From Dehalococcoidia bacterium (GTDB lineage: Bacteria; Chloroflexota; Dehalococcoidia; Lucifugimonadales; HRBIN23), in assembly GCA_025060295.1 (NCBI GenBank), contig JANXCH010000003.1, positions 24,331-88,330 on the forward strand: a DNA stretch of 64,000 nt, written 5' to 3'. Positions within the stretch are counted from its first letter, which is position 1. Each line of letters begins with the position of its first letter. The notes beneath the pieces were generated by a model. It made no database searches. It saw only the letters and a list, made by a program, of their open reading frames with translations, and was not told the origin of the DNA. Position numbers and translations under genes: made by a program. Positions 1-8,173 of this stretch are shown here, one piece after another.

Positions 1-1
1 C

Positions 2-307
2 GAAATCTTCGGCCCCGTGCTTACCCTGGTGCATGTGCGCACCCTGGAGGAGGGCATCGGGGTCATCGCCGCCAATCCCTACGGCAACGCCGCCAGCATC
101 TTCACCCGCAGTGGGGCGGCAGCACGCCAGTTCCGCAGCCAGGTGCCGGTGGGGAATGTGGGGGTCAACATCGGCGTGCCGGCGCCGGTGGCCTTCTTCC
201 CCTTCAGCGGGTGGAAGGAGAGTTTCTTCGGGGTGTTGCACGGGCAGGGGCGAGATGCGGTGGGCTTCTATACCGAGCAGAAGGTGGTGATCGAGCGATG
301 GGGATAG
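2..307 (+). CDS. mmsA: Methylmalonate-semialdehyde dehydrogenase-like, C-terminal part
   Basis: The window opens inside this gene; 101 C-terminal residues are present. It resembles the CoA-acylating aldehyde dehydrogenase that converts methylmalonate semialdehyde to propionyl-CoA in valine and inositol breakdown. The visible part starts at EIFGPVL, the conserved ALDH motif. It continues through [20 protein letters not shown] and the FLGDLH-like stretch [11 protein letters not shown], and ends FYTEQKVV, all typical of the MmsA branch. The catalytic Cys and Glu lie upstream, outside the window. A generic ALDH is the alternative. The gene ends 45 bases before tRNA-Asn. Confidence 0.8.
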   Translation, partial: EIFGPVLTLVHVRTLEEGIGVIAANPYGNAASIFTRSGAAARQFRSQVPVGNVGVNIGVPAPVAFFPFSGWKESFFGVLHGQGRDAVGFYTEQKVVIERWG

Positions 308-311
308 CCCC

Positions 312-340
312 TTGCCCTGGGAAGGGCCCTGCGCTATGCT
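312..340 (+). promoter_or_regulatory. Promoter of tRNA-Asn
   Basis: TTGCCC (312-317), a 17-base spacer and TATGCT (335-340) form a sigma70-type promoter ending 12 bases before the tRNA. The other tRNA gene of the window has the same arrangement and the same -10 hexamer. Confidence 0.5.
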
Positions 341-352
341 AGGAGATGGCGC

Positions 353-427
353 TCCCCGATAGCTCAGTGGTAGAGCGGGCGGCTGTTAACCGCTTGGTCG
401 CAGGTTCGAATCCTGCTCGGGGAGCCA
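353..427 (+). tRNA. tRNA-Asn (GTT)
   Basis: A complete cloverleaf can be drawn. The acceptor stem is TCCCCGA/TCGGGGA (353-359 with 417-423), followed by T8-A9 and a D arm with AGCTCAGTGG. The anticodon stem GGCGG/CCGCT encloses the loop CTGTTAA with anticodon GTT. The T arm contains GGTTCGAATCC. The discriminator is G and the CCA end is encoded (425-427). It reads asparagine codons. Confidence 0.97.
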
Positions 428-571
428 TATTTGGCGCAGCGTGGACAATTCCACCTTGCCCCTATCCGATGCTCCCGAAGGAGCGTGGGCATGGTGTGTT
501 GGCTCCTTACCGCCCCCGCCCCCGGTTGTGCTGACCCCCTTGTGTGCTCGGCCGAGTATTGAGGGGCGACG

Positions 572-1174
572 ATGCGTCTGCTTGTGCCCACACCGTGGCG
601 CGTGCGTATCCCCTGGGGGCGGTGGCTGGCGGTGGCGGTGCAGGCAGGCATTATGCTAGCCTTCTGGCTGGCCCTGTCCGGACGCGTCCGCCTGCCCTAC
701 CTCGCCTTCGGCGTGGTGGCAGTGGCTATTGTGCTCCTCCTCAACCGCGAGGTATTCAGCCTGCGGGGGCCGGTGGGGCGGCCCACCACACTGCGCAAGG
801 CATTGACCATCGCAGGGCGGTGGATAGGCTATGGGGGCTGGCTCCTGTATAGCATCGCCCTCGCTAATGTGCAGGTGGCCTATGTCGTTCTCCATCCCCG
901 CATGCCCCTGCGCCCGGCCCTTTTGCGCTTTCGCGTCCCCCGCCTTCGGGAGACGGCCCAAGTGGTGCTGGCCAACTCCATTACATTGACGCCGGGGACG
1001 GTTACCGCCGACCTGCAGGATGGCCAGTTCACCGTCCACACCCTCATGCCCAGCCTTGCAGGGGCGCTGGTGGCGGGGGAGATGCCCCGCCGGGTAGCCG
1101 CCCTGTTCGGAGATAGCGTGGAGGGAGCCACTGAAGTTACCTGGGCATCCTCTTTGAAAAACCTGCACCCATGA
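572..1174 (+). CDS. mrpE: Mrp-type Na+/H+ antiporter subunit E
   Basis: MnhE/MrpE family protein of 200 residues, somewhat longer than usual because of a basic N-terminus. It is the first cistron of an eleven-gene cation antiporter operon. MrpE is a small membrane subunit needed for assembly of the complex. Two or three hydrophobic segments lie in the first half. The second half is soluble and carries the family-typical NSITLTPGTVTADL and a short HTL strand. Its stop overlaps the start of mrpF by ATGA (1171-1174), which indicates translational coupling. ATG 572 is the only good start after the preceding 145-base gap. Confidence 0.9.
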   Translation: MRLLVPTPWRVRIPWGRWLAVAVQAGIMLAFWLALSGRVRLPYLAFGVVAVAIVLLLNREVFSLRGPVGRPTTLRKALTIAGRWIGYGGWLLYSIALANVQVAYVVLHPRMPLRPALLRFRVPRLRETAQVVLANSITLTPGTVTADLQDGQFTVHTLMPSLAGALVAGEMPRRVAALFGDSVEGATEVTWASSLKNLHP

Positions 1175-1440
1175 CGGCTTTCGTCACAGGAGTTACCCTT
1201 GCCCTAGCGGTGCTGGCCCTAGTGCCCCTAGTGCGCATCGTCCGCGGCCCCACCACCTTTGACCGGGTGCTGGGCCTGGGGCTGATAGGCACGAAGGCTA
1301 TCCTTTTGCTGGTGCTCATCGGTGTGGTCTACGACCGCTTGGACATGTTCGTGGACCTGGCCTTGGCCTATGCCATCCTGAACTTCATCGGCGTGCTGGC
1401 CATTGCCAAGTTCCTGGAGCGTCGGGGGGAGGAGCCGTGA
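1171..1440 (+). CDS. mrpF: Mrp-type Na+/H+ antiporter subunit F
   Basis: MrpF/PhaF family, 89 residues with three transmembrane segments, the normal size. The signature RIVRGPTTFDRVLGL in the first loop is characteristic of MrpF. The C-terminal helix contains LALAYAILNFIGVLAIAKF. It overlaps mrpE by ATGA and mrpG by GTGA. It acts as a membrane subunit of the antiporter complex. Confidence 0.92.
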   Translation: MTAFVTGVTLALAVLALVPLVRIVRGPTTFDRVLGLGLIGTKAILLLVLIGVVYDRLDMFVDLALAYAILNFIGVLAIAKFLERRGEEP

Positions 1441-1760
1441 GCACCGCCCTGGCCATCGCCCTTCTTGTGGGGGGGCTGTTTTTTGTGCTGGTAAGTTCCC
1501 TGGGGGTGCTGCGCCTCCCCGATTTTTACACCCGCTGCCACGCCCTGGGCAAATCGGACACCTTGGGGTCTATCCTTGTTTTGGGAGGGCTGGCGGTGCA
1601 CGAGGGGCTGACCCTCACCTCCTTCAAGATGCTCCTTATCCTGGCCTTTGTGGCCCTGGGCAACCCCACCGCCACCCACGCCCTCACCCGCGCCGCCCTG
1701 CGCACCGGCCTAGAGATGTGGAGCCGAACGGCTCCAGAAAAGGAGAGCAAGACCCCGTGA
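1437..1760 (+). CDS. mrpG: Mrp-type Na+/H+ antiporter subunit G
   Basis: MrpG/PhaG family, 107 residues, with three hydrophobic segments and the conserved motif LGVLRLPDFYTRCHALGKSD. The GTG start at 1437 lies in the stop of mrpF (GTGA). The stop in turn overlaps the GTG of the next gene. It is a membrane subunit of the antiporter complex. Confidence 0.92.
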   Translation: MSTALAIALLVGGLFFVLVSSLGVLRLPDFYTRCHALGKSDTLGSILVLGGLAVHEGLTLTSFKMLLILAFVALGNPTATHALTRAALRTGLEMWSRTAPEKESKTP

Positions 1761-2002
1761 TCTGGGCTTTGGACTTTTGGCTTCTGCTTTTGCTGATCCT
1801 GACGGGGGTGCTGGCCCTGCACCTGCGCAACCTGCTGGCGGCGGTTATTGCCTTAGGGGCCTACAGTTTCCTGATGGCCTTGCTGTTCGCCCACCTGGGG
1901 GCAGTGGATGTGGCCTTCACCGAACTGGTGCTGGGAGCGGGTATCACGGGGGTGCTCATGGTGTTTGCCCTGGCCGTGTTGGGCAGGAGGGCCGAGGATT
2001 GA
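1757..2002 (+). CDS. DUF4040 subunit (MbhD-like; MrpA C-terminal module)
   Basis: Small protein of 81 residues with three transmembrane helices, starting at GTG 1757 inside the stop of mrpG. Its second half, DVAFTELVLGAGITGVLMVF, matches the DUF4040 motif. That module sits near the C-terminus of full-length MrpA, and it is a separate subunit (MbhD) in membrane-bound hydrogenases and in some Mrp systems. Here it is a free-standing protein, so MrpA is split. It is followed by a TTGA overlap with the next gene. Confidence 0.85.
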   Translation: MIWALDFWLLLLLILTGVLALHLRNLLAAVIALGAYSFLMALLFAHLGAVDVAFTELVLGAGITGVLMVFALAVLGRRAED

Positions 2003-2283
2003 AGGCGCTGGCGGCAGTTATCATCGCCTTTTTCCTCGCCGTTTTGGTCTTCGTGGAGGGGGACTTGCCCCGTCGGGGCGACCCCCAAGCCCCCGCCCAC
2101 CAACATGTGGCCCCCTATTATATTCAGCGCTCCCTGGCCGACACCAAGACGCCCAACCTGGTTACCGCCGTGTTAGCCGACTATCGGGGCTACGACACCC
2201 TGGGGGAGACGGTGGTCATCTTCGTGGCGGGGCTGTCCTGCATCCTCATCCTCCTGCGGGAGAGGCAGACGCATGGGGGATAG
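1999..2283 (+). CDS. MbhE-like subunit (second MrpA C-terminal module)
   Basis: Protein of 94 residues with TTG start at 1999 (TTGA overlap with the DUF4040 gene). It has an N-terminal helix, an extracytoplasmic loop ending in the motif TKTPNLVTAVLADYRGYDTLGE, and a C-terminal helix. This motif is the hallmark of MbhE and of the last segment of MrpA, just before MrpB. It overlaps the following mrpB by 11 bases. Together with the preceding gene it supplies what a fused MrpA would carry at its C-terminus. Confidence 0.85.
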   Translation: MKALAAVIIAFFLAVLVFVEGDLPRRGDPQAPAHQHVAPYYIQRSLADTKTPNLVTAVLADYRGYDTLGETVVIFVAGLSCILILLRERQTHGG

Positions 2284-2713
2284 GTATCCCAGCCTGGTGG
2301 TGCAGTTGGTGACGCGGGCGGTGGTGCCCGCCATCCAACTGTTCGCCCTGTATGTGCTGTTTCATGGCCACTCCAGCCCCGGTGGGGGGTTCCAGGGGGG
2401 TGTGCTCCTGGCTGCCAGCATCGTGTTGCAGAGGCTGGTGCAAGGGCACGAGGCGTCCGCCCGCCAGTTTCCCTCGCGCCTGGCCTTGCTGCTGGCAGCC
2501 ATCGGGCTGTTGGCCTTCATCGGCACGGGGCTGGTCCCTGTTGTGCGCGGGGGAGCGTTTTTGGACTACGGCCTCTTGCCCTTGCCCGGGGCTGCGCCCG
2601 CTACCGTGCGCTACTACGGCATCCTCGCAGTGGAGGCGGCCATCGCCCTGACGGTATGGGGCACCCTGGTGGCCATCTACGACCGCCTCAGCGGGAAGGC
2701 AGACGATGCTTGA
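2273..2713 (+). CDS. mrpB: Mrp-type Na+/H+ antiporter subunit B
   Basis: MnhB/MrpB family, 146 residues with four hydrophobic segments. The signature HGHSSPGGGFQGGVLLAASI in the second helix identifies the family. Its start lies within the end of the MbhE-like gene and its end overlaps mrpC by 8 bases, so the whole block is one transcription unit. Confidence 0.93.
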   Translation: MGDRYPSLVVQLVTRAVVPAIQLFALYVLFHGHSSPGGGFQGGVLLAASIVLQRLVQGHEASARQFPSRLALLLAAIGLLAFIGTGLVPVVRGGAFLDYGLLPLPGAAPATVRYYGILAVEAAIALTVWGTLVAIYDRLSGKADDA

Positions 2714-3080
2714 GGACTTTGCGGGCCGCTACCCTTACTTTCTAACCGCTGCCCTGTTGGTGTTAGGCCTGTACGGCATGCTGGCCAAACGCAACCTGTT
2801 CAAACAGGTCATCGGCATGACCATCTTCCAGACGGCCATTTTCCTGTTCTTCATTCAGGGGGCGGCCAAATGGGGGGGCACGGTGCCGGTCCTTGACCCC
2901 GCACGGGGAACGGACCCCGCCCAGTATGTGAACCCCCTTCCCCATGTGCTCATCCTGACTGCCATCGTAGTGGGGGTAGCCAACACGGGGGTGGCCTTGG
3001 CCCTGCTGTACACCATTCACCGACGCTTCGGCACCTTGGACGAAGCTCGTATTTTGGAGAAGGCGAAGGGAGAGCATTGA
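2706..3080 (+). CDS. mrpC: Mrp-type Na+/H+ antiporter subunit C (NuoK-like)
   Basis: MrpC/NuoK family of 124 residues with three transmembrane helices. Visible family features are LGLYGMLAKRNLFKQVIGMTI in helices 1-2 and DPLPHVLILTAIVVGVA-like residues in helix 3. The NuoK homologue of complex I lines part of the proton path. It overlaps the TTG start of mrpD (TTGA, 3077-3080). Confidence 0.93.
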   Translation: MLEDFAGRYPYFLTAALLVLGLYGMLAKRNLFKQVIGMTIFQTAIFLFFIQGAAKWGGTVPVLDPARGTDPAQYVNPLPHVLILTAIVVGVANTGVALALLYTIHRRFGTLDEARILEKAKGEH

Positions 3081-4555
3081 GCCACCTTCCCCTTCTGGTG
3101 CCCGTCGTCTACCTGGTGTTTTCCTTGCTGTCGGTGCTGGGGGGCTTGTGGCGTCGCTCCCTGGGGTATGCCCTGGCATTGGTGGGGGCGGGGGTGTGTG
3201 TGCCCCTGGCCCTGTGGGGGCTATTTCAGGCCTTGAGCCAAGGACGCATCCGCTACGCCCTGGGGGGATGGCCACCCCCCTTCGGGATTGAATATGTCCT
3301 TGACCCGTTGGCGGGATTGCTGTGTGCCCTCATCGCCACTATTGGGCTGGTGGTCTTGGTCTACGCTCGTTGGTCGGTGGCGCGGGAGGTGCCCGAAAAG
3401 GCCCCGCTCCTGTATCCTGTCGCCCTGCTCCTGCTGTCGGGGTTGACGGGGATTGTGGTAACGGGCGACCTGTTTAACCTGTTCGTGTTCCTAGAGATCG
3501 CCTCCCTCTCCGCCTACGCCCTGTTGGCCACGGGGCGGGGCTTAGCCCCTCTGGCCGCCTTCCGTTACCTCATGATGGGGATGATCGCAGGGAGTTTCTA
3601 CCTGCTGGGGGTGGGTTTCCTGTACTTCTCCACAGGGTCGTTGAACATGGCCGATGTGGCGGAGCGTTTGGAGCCTTTGGCGGGTTCCCGGGCGGTGGCG
3701 GCAGCAGCGCTCCTGATGGCGCTGGGTTTGGGGCTGAAGATGGCCCTGTTTCCCCTGCACCTGTGGCTCCCCGATGCCTACACCTACGCCCCCTCGGCGG
3801 TTACGGGCCTCATCGCCCCAGTCATGACCAAAGTGGCGGGCTACGCCCTCATCCGCCTCACCCTGGATGTATTCGGCCCCGCCTACATGACGGAGAGGGT
3901 GCCCCTGCTGCCTGTGGTGGGGTGGCTGGCGGCGGGGGGCATCTTGGTGGGGTCGGTGATGGCCATCGCCCAGACGGACTTCCGACGCATGTTGGCCTAT
4001 AGCAGTGTGGGGCAGGTGGCCTATGTGGCGCTAGGACTAGGGCTGGGCAACCCGATGGGCCTGGTCGGTGCCCTTCTCCACACCCTGAATCACGCCTTCA
4101 TGAAGGGGTGCCTGTTCCTGGTAGCCGGAGGTGTTTTTTACCGGGAGGGGGTAACGGAGGTGCCCCACTATGCCGGGTTGGGGCGCACCATGCCCTGGAC
4201 GATGGCTGCCCTCACAGTGGGGGCTGTGGGGATGATCGGCATCCCCCCCACGGCGGGGTTCTTCAGCAAATGGTATCTGGTGCTGGGGGCGCTGGACGCC
4301 CGCAACTGGGTTTTCGTGGGGGTAATCCTGGTGAGCAGTTTGCTCACCGCCGTCTACTTCTTCCGCGTCCTCGAACAGGTCTATACCGCACCCCGCCCGG
4401 CGGATATGCCCGCTGCGCCCCACAGTGACCCGCCCCTGGGAATGCTGGTGCCTATCCTTGTATTGGGGGCGGGTGTGCTGGTGCTGGGGCTGATTAACAG
4501 CCTGATCGTGACCCATGTGTTGCAACGGGTGGCGGCCCCCCTTGCTGGAGGCTAG
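3077..4555 (+). CDS. mrpD: Mrp-type antiporter subunit D (NuoN/M-like)
   Basis: Proton-conducting membrane protein of 492 residues with about fourteen transmembrane helices, the usual size for MrpD. The key helix-5 glutamate is in LFNLFVFLEIASLSAYALL. The helix-7 lysine is in LGLKMALFPLHLWLPDAY, and another lysine is in APVMTKVAGYAL. It starts at TTG 3077, coupled to mrpC. It is the first of three paralogous antiporter-like subunits in the operon. Confidence 0.93.
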   Translation: MSHLPLLVPVVYLVFSLLSVLGGLWRRSLGYALALVGAGVCVPLALWGLFQALSQGRIRYALGGWPPPFGIEYVLDPLAGLLCALIATIGLVVLVYARWSVAREVPEKAPLLYPVALLLLSGLTGIVVTGDLFNLFVFLEIASLSAYALLATGRGLAPLAAFRYLMMGMIAGSFYLLGVGFLYFSTGSLNMADVAERLEPLAGSRAVAAAALLMALGLGLKMALFPLHLWLPDAYTYAPSAVTGLIAPVMTKVAGYALIRLTLDVFGPAYMTERVPLLPVVGWLAAGGILVGSVMAIAQTDFRRMLAYSSVGQVAYVALGLGLGNPMGLVGALLHTLNHAFMKGCLFLVAGGVFYREGVTEVPHYAGLGRTMPWTMAALTVGAVGMIGIPPTAGFFSKWYLVLGALDARNWVFVGVILVSSLLTAVYFFRVLEQVYTAPRPADMPAAPHSDPPLGMLVPILVLGAGVLVLGLINSLIVTHVLQRVAAPLAGG

Positions 4556-4579
4556 CGCCCGCCGAAGGAGCCTGATGCG

Positions 4580-6073
4580 ATGGAGACGCTTGTCCACTGG
4601 GGCCCGCTTCTGGCCGTGCTCATCTCCCTGGGGGCAGCGGGTCTCATCGTGCTGTCGGGGCGGAACCCCAACCTGCGGGAGGCGTGGACGCTCCTGGCGG
4701 CGGGGGGGAAGTTGGCCATCCTGCTGGCCATGCTCCCCACCGTGCTGAAGGAGGGGGCGACACCCCTCCTCTCCACCCTGGAGTTGGCCCCCGGCCTGTC
4801 CCTGGCCCTGCACGCCGATGCCCTGGGGATGCTGTTCGGCCTCTCCGCCTCGTTTCTGTGGGTACTGACCTCCTTCTACTCCATCGGATATATGCGGGGG
4901 CTGGGGGAGCACAAGCAGACCCGCTACTTCGCCAGTTTCGCCGTGTGCCTATCGGCCACGATGGGCATCGCCTTTGCGGGCAACCTGTTGACCCTCTTGG
5001 TGTTTTACGAGGTGTTGACCATCGCCACCTACCCCCTGGTGATTCACAAGGAGACGCCCGAGGCCATGGCGGCGGGGCGCAAGTACCTGGTCTATTTGCT
5101 GACGGCGGGGGTGGTGCTCCTACTGGGGGTGGCGTGGACGGTGGCCCTGGCAGGCACAGGCACCTTCACCCCTGGGGGCTTTCTGGAGGGGAAGGCATCG
5201 CCGACTGTGCTATTGGTGCTGTTCCTGCTGTTCTTCCTGGGGTTTGGGGTGAAGGCGGCGGTGATGCCCCTGCACAGTTGGCTCCCGGCGGCCATGGTGG
5301 CCCCCACGCCGGTGAGCGCCCTACTGCACGCTGTGGCAGTGGTGAAGGCGGGGGTGTTCGGCATTGCGCGGACGGTGGGGTTTGTGTTTGGCCCCCCAGT
5401 GGTGGAGGCCGTCGGGGCGGTGCCGGTGGCATCGGCCCTGGCGGGGGCGACGCTGGTAACGGCGTCGGTGCTAGCCCTGCGCCAGGACAGCATCAAGTTG
5501 CGGCTGGCTTACTCCACCGTGGGCCACCTCTCCTATGCGGTGCTGGGGTTAGTGCTCCTCGTCCCCAGCGGGTGGACCGGGGGCCTGTTTCATATGGTCA
5601 GCCATGCCGCGATGAAGATCACCCTCTTCTTTGTGGCGGGGGCGATTTATGTCAAGACCCACGTGGAGCGGGTGAGCGACCTGGACGGCCTGGGACGCCA
5701 GATGCCCTGGACGTTGGGGGCCTTCGCTGTGGCGTCGGTAGGCTTGGCAGGTTTGCCCCCCGTGGCGGGGTTCGTCAGTAAGTGGTTTCTGGCCCTGGGG
5801 ACGCTGGACAGCGGATATGCTGTCTACCTGGCCCTGCTCATGGTGAGCGGGCTGTTGAATGCGGCGTACCTGTTCCCTATCCCGGTGCGGGGGTTCCTGC
5901 GTCCTGCGGGGCACTCGGCGCGGAGGGATGAGGCCAACCCCCTGTTGTTGGTGCCGGTGCTTTTGGCCTGTGCCTTGAGCGTCATCTTGGGGTTAGCCCC
6001 CAACATCCCCTTTCCCTTGTTCACCCTGGTGGAGCGAGCCACCACTGCCGTGCTGAACGGGGGTGGGCCGTGA
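4580..6073 (+). CDS. Second proton-conducting antiporter subunit (MrpA N-terminal/NuoL-M type)
   Basis: Polytopic protein of 497 residues with about fourteen helices. The antiporter-like features are present: LLVFYEVLTIATYPLV with the helix-5 Glu, GVKAAVMPLHSWLPAAM, and LHAVAVVKAGVFGIAR. With the DUF4040 and MbhE-like subunits it probably stands in for the N-terminal part of MrpA, although it lacks the long C-terminal extension. It starts 24 bases after mrpD and overlaps the next GTG start. The exact correspondence (MrpA or a second MrpD/MbhH) cannot be settled from sequence alone. Confidence 0.85.
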   Translation: METLVHWGPLLAVLISLGAAGLIVLSGRNPNLREAWTLLAAGGKLAILLAMLPTVLKEGATPLLSTLELAPGLSLALHADALGMLFGLSASFLWVLTSFYSIGYMRGLGEHKQTRYFASFAVCLSATMGIAFAGNLLTLLVFYEVLTIATYPLVIHKETPEAMAAGRKYLVYLLTAGVVLLLGVAWTVALAGTGTFTPGGFLEGKASPTVLLVLFLLFFLGFGVKAAVMPLHSWLPAAMVAPTPVSALLHAVAVVKAGVFGIARTVGFVFGPPVVEAVGAVPVASALAGATLVTASVLALRQDSIKLRLAYSTVGHLSYAVLGLVLLVPSGWTGGLFHMVSHAAMKITLFFVAGAIYVKTHVERVSDLDGLGRQMPWTLGAFAVASVGLAGLPPVAGFVSKWFLALGTLDSGYAVYLALLMVSGLLNAAYLFPIPVRGFLRPAGHSARRDEANPLLLVPVLLACALSVILGLAPNIPFPLFTLVERATTAVLNGGGP

Positions 6074-6312
6074 GCCGATGGGCATCCCTGCTTGGAGTGG
6101 CTTTGGCTTTGGGGGTGGCGGTCGGGCTGGACCTGTGGGTGCGGGCGGGGAAATATGCGACGTGGTGGGGACGGATGCCGGGGGTTTATGCCCTGCTGGG
6201 CCTGTTCGGGAGCATCGGTATGGTCTGGTTGTGTAAGACGGTGGCCCACCGCTGGCTGGAGCGCCCCCTCTCCTACTACGGCGACGACAGGGAGGCTCAC
6301 GAGGATGAGTAA
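6070..6312 (+). CDS. Small two-helix membrane protein of the antiporter operon
   Basis: Protein of 80 residues starting at GTG 6070 (GTGA overlap with the preceding antiporter gene). It has two hydrophobic helices (about residues 6-24 and 40-58) and an acidic, charged C-terminus. It overlaps the following gene by eight bases. I recognise no named family. Its position between two large antiporter-like subunits, with overlaps on both sides, argues that it is a component or assembly factor of the complex. Confidence 0.7.
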   Translation: MSRWASLLGVALALGVAVGLDLWVRAGKYATWWGRMPGVYALLGLFGSIGMVWLCKTVAHRWLERPLSYYGDDREAHEDE

Positions 6313-8068
6313 CCTCCCCCTGCCCGTCCTTTTCTATGGTGTCGCCCTGCTCCTGCCCGCCCTCCCTCGTCCCCTGCGGGCGTGGGCGTGTTTAGTGCCG
6401 CCGGCGGTGGCGTTAGCCGTTCTGGTGGCGTGGGAGCCGGGGCAAGTGCTCCTTTGGCGCTTCCTGACCCTCACTCTGGTGGTGCAGAGGGTAGATGGCC
6501 TGAGCCTGGCGTTCGGATATGTGTTCGCCCTGTTCGGTCTGCTGGCGGGTCTATATGCTTTACACCTGCGGGATACACCTCAGCAGGTGGCCAGCCTGGT
6601 GTATGTGGGGAGTGCCTTGGGAGCCGTGTTGGCGGGCGACCTGTTTACCCTGCTGGTGTTCTGGGAGGCGATGGCGTTGGCGTCCACCTATCTGATTTGG
6701 GCGCGGGGGACGCCCAGTGCCCGCCGTGCAGGGATGCGCTACCTGTTTGTCCACCTAGCCGGGGGGAGCCTGCTGATGGCCGGGGCTGTGCTCCACTGGC
6801 ACGCTACCGGCTCCCTCTACTTCGGCCCCCTGGAGGGGGGCATAGGGGCGTGGTGCATCCTCCTGGCCTTTGCCATCAACGCCGCCATCCCGCCCTTGCA
6901 CGCCTGGCTCCCCGACTCCTACCCCCAGGGGACGGTAACGGGGAGTGTGTTCCTGAGCGCTTTCACCACCAAGGCGGCGGTGTATGCGCTGGCGCGGGGC
7001 TTCGCTGGATGGGAGGTGCTGATATGGGTGGGGGCAGTGATGGCGGTGTATGGGGTGCTGTTCACCATCGTGGAGAACGACATACGGGGTATCCTGTCCT
7101 ACCACATCGTGAGCCAGGTGGGGTATATGGTCGCCAGCGTGGGTGTGGGGGGCCCCAGCGGTGTCAACGGAGCCACAGCCCACGCTGTGGCCAATATCCT
7201 CTTTAAGGGCTTGCTGTTCATGGCGACGGGGGCGGTGGTGTATGCCACGGGCGCCAGCCGGTTGACCCAGGTGGGGGGGCTCCTGCGCCCTTTGCCGTGG
7301 GTGCTGGCGCTGTATATGGTGGGGGCCTGTTCCATCTCCGGGGTGCCCCTATTTAGTGGGTTCATCTCCAAATCCCTGGTCATCCACGCCGTTGAAAAAG
7401 CCCGCTACGACGCGGCGGCCTTGATGCTGTACCTGGCGGCCGTGGGAACCTTTTTGAGCATCGGGTTGAAACTGCCGTGGCTGGCGTGGTGGCGTCCCGC
7501 GCCCGGACCGGTGGAGGTGCGCCCCGTCCCGCCCAATATGTATGTGGGCATGGTGCTCGCCTCGGTAATCAACATCGTCGTGGGCATTTATCCCCAGGCG
7601 TTGTACGGGGTGCTACCCTTTGCTGTGGATTACCAGCCGTATACTCTCCCCCACCTGGTGGAGACGGTGCAGGTGTTGGGGTTCACGGCTGTAGGGTTTG
7701 GTCTGGTGCGGGGCCTCCTGAAGGCGACGCCGACCATTACTTTGGACACCGACTGGTTCTACCGCCGGCCGGGACGGGTGCTCTTTGACCTGATAGTGGA
7801 TGGGGTGAATGGCCTGTTCGGGGGGGTAGAGCGGGTAACCCTGCGGGGAGTAGGGGCCCTTGTGCAAGCCAGCCGCAATCCCATCGGCACACTGGTGCGC
7901 GCCGCAGAGGTTCTCCGCCCGCGGGGGCGTTTAGCGCAAGGGGCTTCTAACCCTTCGGAGCCTTCCGCCTACGACCCAGACCGCTATCGCCTGCCCATAG
8001 GGGTGCTGGGCCTGCTGCTTCTGGCCCTGTTTGTGGCGGTGATGGTGTGGCTGTGGTGGATGGGGTAG
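6305..8068 (+). CDS. Third proton-conducting antiporter subunit (NuoM/MrpD-like)
   Basis: Antiporter-like protein of 587 residues. I place the start at ATG 6305 (MSNLPLPV), because upstream codons in this frame only run antisense-like through the preceding gene. Helix-5 Glu is in TLLVFWEAMALASTYLIW, and other conserved features are IPPLHAWLPDSYPQGTV and LSAFTTKAAVYALARG. After the fourteen-helix core there is an extra region of about 120 residues. It has a soluble stretch (about 480-550) and a final transmembrane helix near the C-terminus. It is the last gene of the operon; an imperfect hairpin at 8073-8094 follows. Confidence 0.87.
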   Translation: MSNLPLPVLFYGVALLLPALPRPLRAWACLVPPAVALAVLVAWEPGQVLLWRFLTLTLVVQRVDGLSLAFGYVFALFGLLAGLYALHLRDTPQQVASLVYVGSALGAVLAGDLFTLLVFWEAMALASTYLIWARGTPSARRAGMRYLFVHLAGGSLLMAGAVLHWHATGSLYFGPLEGGIGAWCILLAFAINAAIPPLHAWLPDSYPQGTVTGSVFLSAFTTKAAVYALARGFAGWEVLIWVGAVMAVYGVLFTIVENDIRGILSYHIVSQVGYMVASVGVGGPSGVNGATAHAVANILFKGLLFMATGAVVYATGASRLTQVGGLLRPLPWVLALYMVGACSISGVPLFSGFISKSLVIHAVEKARYDAAALMLYLAAVGTFLSIGLKLPWLAWWRPAPGPVEVRPVPPNMYVGMVLASVINIVVGIYPQALYGVLPFAVDYQPYTLPHLVETVQVLGFTAVGFGLVRGLLKATPTITLDTDWFYRRPGRVLFDLIVDGVNGLFGGVERVTLRGVGALVQASRNPIGTLVRAAEVLRPRGRLAQGASNPSEPSAYDPDRYRLPIGVLGLLLLALFVAVMVWLWWMG

Positions 8069-8072
8069 GCCG

Positions 8073-8094
8073 TCCACCCGCGGAGCGCGGTGGA
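8073..8094 (+). terminator. Hairpin after the antiporter operon
   Basis: TCCACCCGCG (8073-8082) and CGCGGTGGA (8086-8094) form a stem with one bulged C and a three-base loop. It lies four bases after the last antiporter stop. There is no T-tract, so it may be only a partial terminator or a 3'-end stabiliser. Both arms contain CGCG, the predicted target of the R-M system just downstream. Confidence 0.35.
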
Positions 8095-8108
8095 GGGAGA
8101 AGGCAGAT

Positions 8109-8114
8109 TATAAT
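8109..8114 (+). promoter_or_regulatory. -10 element of the R-M operon
   Basis: A consensus TATAAT stands at 8109-8114, 60 bases before the methyltransferase start, in otherwise GC-rich DNA. No convincing -35 hexamer is seen 16-18 bases upstream; the hairpin at 8073-8094 occupies that place. Confidence 0.45.
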
Positions 8115-8173
8115 AGGGTCAGCAGTGCCACGCGGGCGGGGGGTAACCCCCCGCACTGCAGGGAACACCGAGG

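Noticed and set aside
346..534. Open frame over the tRNA-Asn
   Set aside because: It covers a complete tRNA and has no coding pattern; the tRNA explains the sequence.
4037..4912. 291-codon antisense frame across two antiporter genes
   Set aside because: Low-complexity His/Gln/Gly sequence, shadow of membrane-protein codons on the other strand.
8071..8100. CGCG sites before the R-M operon as a control element
   Set aside because: CGCG is very frequent in this GC-rich DNA, so two copies in the hairpin have little weight.
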